From contig OV121092.1 of the NCBI GenBank assembly GCA_921293015.1, positions 8,004,001-8,068,000 on the forward strand: a stretch of DNA of 64,000 nucleotides, written 5' to 3'. The position numbers and the translations under genes are program-made. Origin of the DNA: Phorcus lineatus (Eukaryota > Mollusca > Gastropoda > Trochida > Trochidae). Numbering within the stretch: position 1 is the first letter of the stretch; every line of letters begins with the position of its first letter. The notes under the pieces were generated by a model that worked only from the letters and a program-made list of their open reading frames with translations, was not told the origin of the DNA and ran no database searches. Shown in pieces: positions 49,150 through 61,600 of the stretch.

Positions 49150-52100
49150 GATTGAGGAAAACAAATTTTCAGTCCTAGTTTTCGTTCGGGCTCCAGATTC
49201 GAGCTTAAACAGGTACAAATAGCCGATTTTGACCAAAAACGCGGAAAATGACTAAGTCGAAAACACGCATATTCTTGTACCGAGCACGATAACTTCGTTA
49301 AAAAAGCATATTTCTAAACCAAATTTTCATCAAATGTACATCACAATGTGTTCTATCGATTGAGCAAAACAAATTTTCAGTCCTATTTTTCGTTTGGGCT
49401 CCAGGTCCGAGCTTAAACAGGTACAAATAGCCGATTTTGACCAAAAACGCGGAAAACGACTAAGTCGATAATATGCATATTCTTGTACCGAGCACGATAA
49501 CTTTCTTAAAAATGCATATTTCTAAACCAAACTTTCATCAAATGTACATCACAATGTGTTCTATCGATTGAGCAAAACAAATTTTCAGTCCTATTTTTCG
49601 TTCGGGCTCCAGATTCGAGCTTAAACAGGTACAAATAGCCGATTTTGACCAAAAACGCGGAAAATGACTAAGTCGAAAACACGCATATTCTTGTACCGAG
49701 CACGATAACTTCGTTAAAAAAGCATATTTCTAAACCAAATTTTCATCAAATGTACATCACAATGTGTTCTATCGATTGAGCAAAACAAATTTTCAGTCCT
49801 ATTTTTCGTTTGGGCTCCAGGTCCGAGCTTAAACAGGTACAAATAGCCGATTTTGATCAAAAACGCGGAAAACGGCTAAGTCGATAATATGCATAATGTT
49901 GTACCGAGCACGATAACTTTCTTAAAAATGCATATTTCTAAACCAAATTTTCATCAAATGTACATCACAATGTGTTCTATCGATTGAGCAAACAAATTTT
50001 CAGTCCTATTTTTCGTTTGGGCTCCAGATTCGAGCTTACACACGTACAAATAGCCGATTTTGACCAAAAACGCGGAAAACGACTAAGTCAATAATATGCA
50101 TAATGTTGTACCGAGCACGATAACTTTCTTAAAAATGCATATTTCTAAACCAAACTTTCATCAAATGTACATCACAATGTGTTCTATCGATTGAGCAAAA
50201 CAAATTTTCAGTCCTAGTTTTCGTTCGGGCTCCAGATTCGAGCTTAAACAGGTACAAATAGCCGATTTTGACCAAAAACGCGGAAAATGACTAAGTCGAA
50301 AACACGCATATTCTTGTACCGAGCACGATAACTTCGTTAAAAAAGCATATTTCTAAACCAAATTTTCATCAAATGTACATCACAATGTGTTCTATCGATT
50401 GAGCAAAACAAATTTTCAGTCCTATTTTTCGTTTGGGCTCCAGGTCCGAGCTTAAACAGGTACAAATAGCCGATTTTGATCAAAAACGCGGAAAACGGCT
50501 AAGTCGATAATATGCATAATGTTGTACCGAGCACGATAACTTTCTTAAAAATGCATATTTCTAAACCAAACTTTCATCAAATGTACATCACAATGTGTTC
50601 TATCGATTGAGCAAACAAATTTTCAGTCCTATTTTTCGTTTGGGCTCCAGATTCGAGCTTACACACGTACAAATAGCCGATTTTGACCAAAAACGCGGAA
50701 AACGACTAAGTCGATAATATGCATAATGTTGTACCGAGCACGATAACTTTCTTAAAAATGCATATTTCTAAACCAAACTTTCATCAAATGTACATCACAA
50801 TGTGTTCTATCGATTGAGCAAAACAAATTTTCAGTCCTATTTTTCGTTCGGGCTCCAGATTCGAGCTTAAACAGGTACAAATAGCCGATTTTGACCAAAA
50901 ACGCGGAAAATGACTAAGTCGAAAACACGCATATTCTTGTACCGAGCACGATAACTTCGTTAAAAAAGCATATTTCTAAACCAAATTTTCATCAAATGTA
51001 CATCACAATGTGTTCTATCGATTGAGCAAAACAAATTTTCAGTCCTATTTTTCGTTTGGGCTCCAGGTCCGAGCTTAAACAGGTACAAATAGCCGATTTT
51101 GATCAAAAACGCGGAAAACGGCTAAGTCGATAATATGCATAATGTTGTACCGAGCACGATAACTTTCTTAAAAATGCATATTTCTAAACCAAACTTTCAT
51201 CAAATGTACATCACAATGTGTTCTATCGATTGAGCAAACAAATTTTCAGTCCTATTTTTCGTTTGGGCTCCAGATTCGAGCTTACACACGTACAAATAGC
51301 CGATTTTGACCAAAAACGCGGAAAACGACTAAGTCGATAATATGCATATTCTTGTACCGAGCACGATAACTTTCTTAAAAATGCATATTTCTAAACCAAA
51401 CTTTCATCAAATGTACATCACAATGTGTTCTATCGATTGAGCAAAACAAATTTTCAGTCCTATTTTTCGTTTGGGCTCCAGTTTCGAGCTTACACACGTA
51501 CAAATAGCCGATTTTGACCAAAAACGCGGAAAACGACTAAGTCGATAATATGCATAATGTTGTACCGAGCACGATAACTTTCTTAAAAATGCATATTTCT
51601 AAACCAAACTTTCATCAAATGTACATCACAATGTGTTCTATCGATTGAGCAAAACAAATTTTCAGTCCTATTTTTCGTTCGGGCTCCAGATTCGAGCTTA
51701 AACAGGTACAAATAGCCGATTTTGACCAAAAAACGCGGAAAACGACTAAGTCGATAATATGCATAATGTTGTACCGAGCACGATAACTTATTTAAAAATG
51801 CATATTTCTAAACCAAACTTTCATCAAATGTACATCACAATGTGTTCTATCGATTGAGGAAAACAAATTTTCAGTCCTAGTTTTCGTTCGGGCTCCAGAT
51901 TCGAGCTTAAACAGGTACAAATAGCCGATTTTGACCAAAAACGCGGAAAATGACTAAGTCGAAAACACGCATATTCTTGTACCGAGCACGATAACTTCGT
52001 TAAAAAAGCATATTTCTAAACCAAATTTTCATCAAATGTACATCACAATGTGTTCTATCGATTGAGCAAAACAAATTTTCAGTCCTATTTTTCGTTTGGG

Positions 52101-53300
52101 CTCCAGGTCCGAGCTTAAACAGGTACAAATAGCCGATTTTGACCAAAAACGCGGAAAACGACTAAGTCGATAATATGCATATTCTTGTACCGAGCACGAT
52201 AACTTTCTTAAAAATGCATATTTCTAAACCAAACTTTCATCAAATGTACATCACAATGTGTTCTATCGATTGAGCAAAACAAATTTTCAGTCCTATTTTT
52301 CGTTCGGGCTCCAGATTCGAGCTTAAACAGGTACAAATAGCCGATTTTGACCAAAAACGCGGAAAATGACTAAGTCGAAAACACGCATATTCTTGTACCG
52401 AGCACGATAACTTCGTTAAAAAAGCATATTTCTAAACCAAATTTTCATCAAATGTACATCACAATGTGTTCTATCGATTGAGCAAAACAAATTTTCAGTC
52501 CTATTTTTCGTTTGGGCTCCAGGTCCGAGCTTAAACAGGTACAAATAGCCGATTTTGATCAAAAACGCGGAAAACGGCTAAGTCGATAATATGCATAATG
52601 TTGTACCGAGCACGATAACTTTCTTAAAAATGCATATTTCTAAACCAAATTTTCATCAAATGTACATCACAATGTGTTCTATCGATTGAGCAAACAAATT
52701 TTCAGTCCTATTTTTCGTTTGGGCTCCAGATTCGAGCTTACACACGTACAAATAGCCGATTTTGACCAAAAACGCGGAAAACGACTAAGTCAATAATATG
52801 CATAATGTTGTACCGAGCACGATAACTTTCTTAAAAATGCATATTTCTAAACCAAACTTTCATCAAATGTACATCACAATGTGTTCTATCGATTGAGCAA
52901 AACAAATTTTCAGTCCTAGTTTTCGTTCGGGCTCCAGATTCGAGCTTAAACAGGTACAAATAGCCGATTTTGACCAAAAACGCGGAAAATGACTAAGTCG
53001 AAAACACGCATATTCTTGTACCGAGCACGATAACTTCGTTAAAAAAGCATATTTCTAAACCAAATTTTCATCAAATGTACATCACAATGTGTTCTATCGA
53101 TTGAGCAAAACAAATTTTCAGTCCTATTTTTCGTTTGGGCTCCAGGTCCGAGCTTAAACAGGTACAAATAGCCGATTTTGATCAAAAACGCGGAAAACGG
53201 CTAAGTCGATAATATGCATAATGTTGTACCGAGCACGATAACTTTCTTAAAAATGCATATTTCTAAACCAAACTTTCATCAAATGTACATCACAATGTGT
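49150..53300. repeat. ~2.7 kb satellite duplication (13-mer)
   Basis: The rare GAGGAAAAC plus CCTAGTTTTCG unit is at 49154 and 51856 (2702 bp apart). The AAGTCAATAATATG unit follows at about 50086 and 52791. The units between keep the same order, indicating a duplicated segment of 13 monomers. Confidence 0.75.
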
Positions 53301-56300
53301 TCTATCGATTGAGCAAACAAATTTTCAGTCCTATTTTTCGTTTGGGCTCCAGATTCGAGCTTACACACGTACAAATAGCCGATTTTGACCAAAAACGCGG
53401 AAAACGACTAAGTCGATAATATGCATAATGTTGTACCGAGCACGATAACTTTCTTAAAAATGCATATTTCTAAACCAAACTTTCATCAAATGTACATCAC
53501 AATGTGTTCTATCGATTGAGCAAAACAAATTTTCAGTCCTATTTTTCGTTCGGGCTCCAGATTCGAGCTTAAACAGGTACAAATAGCCGATTTTGACCAA
53601 AAACGCGGAAAATGACTAAGTCGAAAACACGCATATTCTTGTACCGAGCACGATAACTTCGTTAAAAAAGCATATTTCTAAACCAAATTTTCATCAAATG
53701 TACATCACAATGTGTTCTATCGATTGAGCAAAACAAATTTTCAGTCCTATTTTTCGTTTGGGCTCCAGGTCCGAGCTTAAACAGGTACAAATAGCCGATT
53801 TTGATCAAAAACGCGGAAAACGGCTAAGTCGATAATATGCATAATGTTGTACCGAGCACGATAACTTTCTTAAAAATGCATATTTCTAAACCAAACTTTC
53901 ATCAAATGTACATCACAATGTGTTCTATCGATTGAGCAAAACAAATTTTCAGTCCTATTTTTCGTTTGGGCTCCAGATTCGAGCTTACACACGTACAAAT
54001 AGCCGATTTTGACCAAAAACGCGGAAAACGACTAAGTCGATAATATGCATAATGTTGTACCGAGCACGATAACTTTCTTAAAAATGCATATTTCTAAACC
54101 AAACTTTCATCAAATGTACATCACAATGTGTTCTATCGATTGAGCAAAACAAATTTTCAGTCCTATTTTTCGTTCGGGCTCCAGATTCGAGCTTAAACAG
54201 GTACAAATAGCCGATTTTGACCAAAAAACGCGGAAAACGACTAAGTCGATAATATGCATAATGTTGTACCGAGCACGATAACTTATTTAAAAATGCATAT
54301 TTCTAAACCAAACTTTCATCAAATGTACATCACAATGTGTTCTATCGATTGAGCAAAACAAATTTTCAGTCCTATTTTTCGTTCGGGCTCCAGATTCGAG
54401 CTTAAACAGGTACAAATAGCCGATTTTGACCAAAAACGCGGAAAACGACTAAGTCGATAATATGCATAATGTTGTACCGAGCACGATAACTTTCTTAAAA
54501 ATGCATATTTCTAAACCAAACTTTCATCAAATGTACATCACAATGTGTTCTATCGATTGAGCAAAACAAATTTTCAGTCCTATTTTTCGTTCGGGCTCCA
54601 GATTCGAGCTTAAACAGGTACAAATAGCCGATTTTGACCAAAAACGCGGAAAACGACTAAGTCGATAATATGCATAATGTTGTACCGAGCACGATAACTT
54701 TCTTAAAAATGCATATTTCTAAACCAAACTTTCATCAAATGTACATCACAATGTGTTCTATCGATTGAGCAAACAAATTTTCAGTCCTATTTTTCGTTTG
54801 GGCTCCAGATTCGAGCTTACACACGTACAAATAGCCGATTTTGACCAAAAACGCGGAAAACGACTAAGTCGATAATATGCATATTCTTGTACCGAGCACG
54901 ATAACTTTCTTAAAAATGCATATTTCTAAACCAAACTTTCATCAAATGTACATCACAATGTGTTCTATCGATTGAGCAAAACAAATTTTCAGTCCTATTT
55001 TTCGTTCGGGCTCCAGATTCGAGCTTAAACAGGTACAAATAGCCGATTTTGACCAAAAACGCGGAAAACGACTAAGTCGAAAACACGCATATTCTTGTAC
55101 CGAGCACGATAACTTCGTTAAAAAAGCATATTTCTAAACCAAATTTTCATCAAATGTACATCACAATGTGTTCTATCGATTGAGCAAAACAAATTTTCAG
55201 TCCTATTTTTCGTTTGGGCTCCAGGTCCGAGCTTAAACAGGTACAAATAGCCGATTTTGATCAAAAACGCGGAAAACGGCTAAGTCGATAATATGCATAA
55301 TGTTGTACCGAGCACGATAACTTTCTTAAAAATGCATATTTCTAAACCAAACTTTCATCAAATGTACATCACAATGTGTTCTATCGATTGAGCAAACAAA
55401 TTTTCAGTCCTATTTTTCGTTTGGGCTCCAGATTCGAGCTTACACACGTACAAATAGCCGATTTTGACCAAAAACGCGGAAAACGACTAAGTCGATAATA
55501 TGCATAATGTTGTACCGAGCACGATAACTTTCTTAAAAATGCATATTTCTAAACCAAACTTTCATCAAATGTACATCACAATGTGTTCTATCGATTGAGC
55601 AAAACAAATTTTCAGTCCTATTTTTCGTTCGGGCTCCAGATTCGAGCTTAAACAGGTACAAATAGCCGATTTTGACCAAAAAACGCGGAAAACGACTAAG
55701 TCGATAATATGCATAATGTTGTACCGAGCACGATAACTTATTTAAAAATGCATATTTCTAAACCAAACTTTCATCAAATGTACATCACAATGTGTTCTAT
55801 CGATTGAGCAAAACAAATTTTCAGTCCTATTTTTCGTTCGGGCTCCAGATTCGAGCTTAAACAGGTACAAATAGCCGATTTTGACCAAAAACGCGGAAAA
55901 CGACTAAGTCGATAATATGCATAATGTTGTACCGAGCACGATAACTTTCTTAAAAATGCATATTTCTAAACCAAACGTTCATCAAATGTACATCACAATG
56001 TGTTCTATCGATTGAGCAAAACAAATTTTCAGTCCTATTTTTCGTTTAGGCTCCAGGTCCGAGCTTAAACACGTACAAATAGCCGATTTTGACCAAAAAC
56101 GCGGAAAATGACTAAGTCGAAAACACGCATATTCTTGTACCGAGCACGATAACTTTCTTAAAAATGCATATTTCTAAACCAAACTTTCATCAAATGTACA
56201 TCACAATGTGTTCTATCGATTGAGCAAAACAAATTTTCAGTCCTATTTTTCGTTTGGGCTCCAGGTCCGAGCTTAAACAGGTACAAATAGCCGATTTTGA

Positions 56301-58649
56301 CCAAAAACGCGGAAAATGACTAAGTCGAAAACACGCATATTCTTGTACCGAGCACGATAACTTCGTTAAAAAAAACATATTTCTAAACCAAATTTTCATT
56401 AAATGTACATCACAATGTGTTCTATCGATTGAGCAAAACAAATTTTCAGTCCTATTTTTCGTTTGGGCTCCAGGTCCGAGCTTAAACAGGTACAAATAGC
56501 CGATTTTGATCAAAAACGCCTAAAACGACTAAGTCGATAATATGCATAATGTTGTACCGAGCACGATAACTTTCTTAAAAATGCATATTTCTAAACCAAA
56601 CTTTCATCAAATGTACATCACAATGTGTTCTATCGATTGAGCAAAACAAATTTTCAGTCCTATTTTTCGTTCGGGCTCCAGATTCGAGCTTAAACAGGTA
56701 CAAATAGCCGATTTTGACCAAAAACGCGGAAAACGACTAAGTCGATAATATGCATATTCTTGTACCGAGCACGATAACTTTCTTAAAAATGCATATTTCT
56801 AAACCAAACTTTCATCAAATGTACATCACAATGTGTTCTATCGATTGAGCAAACAAATTTTCAGTCCTATTTTTCGTTTGGGCTCCAGATTCGAGCTTAC
56901 ACACGTACAAATAGCCGATTTTGACCAAAAACGCGGAAAACGACTAAGTCGATAATATGCATAATGTTGTACCGAGCACGATAACTTTCTTAAAAATGCA
57001 TATTTCTAAACCAAACTTTCATCAAATGTACATCACAATGTGTTCTATCGATTGAGCAAAACAAATTTTCAGTCCTATTTTTCGTTCGGGCTCCAGATTC
57101 GAGCTTAAACAGGTACAAATAGCCGATTTTGACCAAAAAACGCGGAAAACGACTAAGTCGATAATATGCATAATGTTGTACCGAGCACGATAACTTATTT
57201 AAAAATGCATATTTCTAAACCAAACTTTCATCAAATGTACATCACAATGTGTTCTATCGATTGAGGAAAACAAATTTTCAGTCCTAGTTTTCGTTCGGGC
57301 TCCAGATTCGAGCTTAAACAGGTACAAATAGCCGATTTTGACCAAAAACGCGGAAAACGACTAAGTCGATAATATGCATATTCTTGTACCGAGCACGATA
57401 ACTTTCTTTAAAATGCATATTTCTAAACCAAACTTTCATCAAATGTACATCACAATGTGTTCTATCGATTGAGCAAAACAAATTTTCAGTTCTATTTTTC
57501 GTTCGGGCTCCAGATTCGAGCTTAAACAGGTACAAATAGCCGATTTTGACCAAAAACGCGGAAAATGACTAAGTCGAAAACACGCATATTCTTGTACCGA
57601 GCACGATAACTTCGTTAAAAAAGCATATTTCTAAACCAAATTTTCATCAAATGTACATCACAATGTGTTCTATCGATTGAGCAAAACAAATTTTCAGTCC
57701 TATTTTTCGTTTGGGCTCCAGGTCCGAGCTTAAACAGGTACAAATAGCCGATTTTGATCAAAAACGCGGAAAACGGCTAAGTCGATAATATGCATAATGT
57801 TGTACCGAGCACGATAACTTTCTTAAAAATGCATATTTCTAAACCAAATTTTCATCAAATGTACATCACAATGTGTTCTATCGATTGAGCAAACAAATTT
57901 TCAGTCCTATTTTTCGTTTGGGCTCCAGATTCGAGCTTACACACGTACAAATAGCCGATTTTGACCAAAAACGCGGAAAACGACTAAGTCAATAATATGC
58001 ATAATGTTGTACCGAGCACGATAACTTTCTTAAAAATGCATATTTCTAAACCAAACTTTCATCAAATGTACATCACAATGTGTTCTATCGATTGAGCAAA
58101 ACAAATTTTCAGTCCTAGTTTTCGTTCGGGCTCCAGATTCGAGCTTAAACAGGTACAAATAGCCGATTTTGACCAAAAACGCGGAAAATGACTAAGTCGA
58201 AAACACGCATATTCTTGTACCGAGCACGATAACTTCGTTAAAAAAGCATATTTCTAAACCAAATTTTCATCAAATGTACATCACAATGTGTTCTATCGAT
58301 TGAGCAAAACAAATTTTCAGTCCTATTTTTCGTTTGGGCTCCAGGTCCGAGCTTAAACAGGTACAAATAGCCGATTTTGATCAAAAACGCGGAAAACGGC
58401 TAAGTCGATAATATGCATAATGTTGTACCGAGCACGATAACTTTCTTAAAAATGCATATTTCTAAACCAAACTTTCATCAAATGTACATCACAATGTGTT
58501 CTATCGATTGAGCAAACAAATTTTCAGTCCTATTTTTCGTTTGGGCTCCAGATTCGAGCTTACACACGTACAAATAGCCGATTTTGACCAAAAACGCGGA
58601 AAACGACTAAGTCGATAATATGCATAATGTTGTACCGAGCACGATAACT

Positions 58650-61600
58650 TTCTTAAAAATGCATATTTCTAAACCAAACTTTCATCAAATGTACATCACA
58701 ATGTGTTCTATCGATTGAGCAAAACAAATTTTCAGTCCTATTTTTCGTTCGGGCTCCAGATTCGAGCTTAAACAGGTACAAATAGCCGATTTTGAACAAA
58801 AAAACGCGGAAAACGACTAAGTCGATAATATGCATAATGTTGTACCGAGCACGATAACTTATTTAAAAATGCATATTTCTAAACCAAACTTTCATCAAAT
58901 GTACATCACAATGTGTTCTATCGATTGAGCAAAACAAATTTTCAGTCCTATTTTTCGTTCGGGCTCCAGATTCGAGCTTAAACAGGTACAAATAGCCGAT
59001 TTTGACCAAAAACGCGGAAAACGACTAAGTCGATAATATGCATAATGTTGTACCGAGCACGATAACTTTCTTAAAAATGCATATTTCTAAACCAAACTTT
59101 CATCAAATGTACATCACAATGTGTTCTATCGATTGAGCAAAACAAATTTCCAGTCCTATTTTTCGTTCGGGCTCCAGATTCGAGCTTAAACAGGTACAAA
59201 TAGCCGATTTTGACCAAAAAACGCGGAAAACGACTAAGTCGATAATATGCATAATGTTGTACCGAGCACGATAACTTATTTAAAAATGCATATTTCTAAA
59301 CCAAACTTTCATCAAATGTACATCACAATGTGTTCTATCGATTGAGGAAAACAAATTTTCAGTCCTAGTTTTCGTTCGGGCTCCAGATTCGAGCTTAAAC
59401 AGGTACAAATAGCCGATTTTGACCAAAAACGCGGAAAACGACTAAGTCGATAATATGCATATTCTTGTACCGAGCACGATAACTTTCTTAAAAATGCATA
59501 TTTCTAAACCAAACTTTCATCAAATGTACATCACAATGTGTTCTATCGATTGAGCAAAACAAATTTTCAGTCCTATTTTTCGTTCGGGCTCCAGATTCGA
59601 GCTTAAACAGGTACAAATAGCCGATTTTGACCAAAAACGCGGAAAATGACTAAGTCGAAAACACGCATATTCTTGTACCGAGCACGATAACTTCGTTAAA
59701 AAAGCATATTTCTAAACCAAATTTTCATCAAATGTACATCACAATGTGTTCTATCGATTGAGCAAAACAAATTTTCAGTCCTATTTTTCGTTTGGGCTCC
59801 AGGTCCGAGCTTAAACAGGTACAAATAGCCGATTTTGATCAAAAACGCGGAAAACGGCTAAGTCGATAATATGCATAATGTTGTACCGAGCACGATAACT
59901 TTCTTAAAAATGCATATTTCTAAACCAAATTTTCATCAAATGTACATCACAATGTGTTCTATCGATTGAGCAAACAAATTTTCAGTCCTATTTTTCGTTT
60001 GGGCTCCAGATTCGAGCTTACACACGTACAAATAGCCGATTTTGACCAAAAACGCGGAAAACGACTAAGTCAATAATATGCATAATGTTGTACCGAGCAC
60101 GATAACTTTCTTAAAAATGCATATTTCTAAACCAAACTTTCATCAAATGTACATCACAATGTGTTCTATCGATTGAGCAAAACAAATTTTCAGTCCTAGT
60201 TTTCGTTCGGGCTCCAGATTCGAGCTTAAACAGGTACAAATAGCCGATTTTGACCAAAAACGCGGAAAACGACTAAGTCGATAATATGCATATTCTTGTA
60301 CCGAGCACGATAACTTTCTTAAAAATGCATATTTCTAAACCAAACTTTCATCAAATGTACATCACAATGTGTTCTATCGATTGAGCAAAACAAATTTTCA
60401 TTCCTATTTTTCGTTCGGGCTCCAGATTCGAGCTTAAACAGGTACAAATAGCCGATTTTGACCAAAAACGCGGAAAATGACTAAGTCGAAAACACGCATA
60501 TTCTTGTACCGAGCACGATAACTTCGTTAAAAAAGCATATTTCTAAACCAAATTTTCATCAAATGTACATCACAATGTGTTCTATCGATTGAGCAAAACA
60601 AATTTTCAGTCCTATTTTTCGTTTGGGCTCCAGGTCCGAGCTTAAACAGGTACAAATAGCCGATTTTGATCAAAAACGCGGAAAACGGCTAAGTCGATAA
60701 TATGCATAATGTTGTACCGAGCACGATAACTTTCTTAAAAATGCATATTTCTAAACCAAACTTTCATCAAATGTACATCACAATGTGTTCTATCGATTGA
60801 GCAAACAAATTTTCAGTCCTATTTTTCGTTTGGGCTCCAGATTCGAGCTTACACACGTACAAATAGCCGATTTTGACCAAAAACGCGGAAAACGACTAAG
60901 TCGATAATATGCATAATGTTGTACCGAGCACGATAACTTTCTTAAAAATGCATATTTCTAAACCAAACTTTCATCAAATGTACATCACAATGTGTTCTAT
61001 CGATTGAGCAAAACAAATTTTCAGTCCTAGTTTTCGTTCGGGCTCCAGATTCGAGCTTAAACAGGTACAAATAGCCGATTTTGACCAAAAACGCGGAAAA
61101 CGACTAAGTCGATAATATGCATATTCTTGTACCGAGCACGATAACTTTCTTAAAAATGCATATTTCTAAACCAAACTTTCATCAAATGTACATCACAATG
61201 TGTTCTATCGATTGAGCAAAACAAATTTTCAGTCCTATTTTTCGTTCGGGCTCCAGATTCGAGCTTAAACAGGTACAAATAGCCGATTTTGACCAAAAAC
61301 GCGGAAAATGACTAAGTCGAAAACACGCATATTCTTGTACCGAGCACGATAACTTCGTTAAAAAAGCATATTTCTAAACCAAATTTTCATCAAATGTACA
61401 TCACAATGTGTTCTATCGATTGAGCAAAACAAATTTTCAGTCCTATTTTTCGTTTGGGCTCCAGGTCCGAGCTTAAACAGGTACAAATAGCCGATTTTGA
61501 TCAAAAACGCGGAAAACGGCTAAGTCGATAATATGCATAATGTTGTACCGAGCACGATAACTTTCTTAAAAATGCATATTTCTAAACCAAACTTTCATCA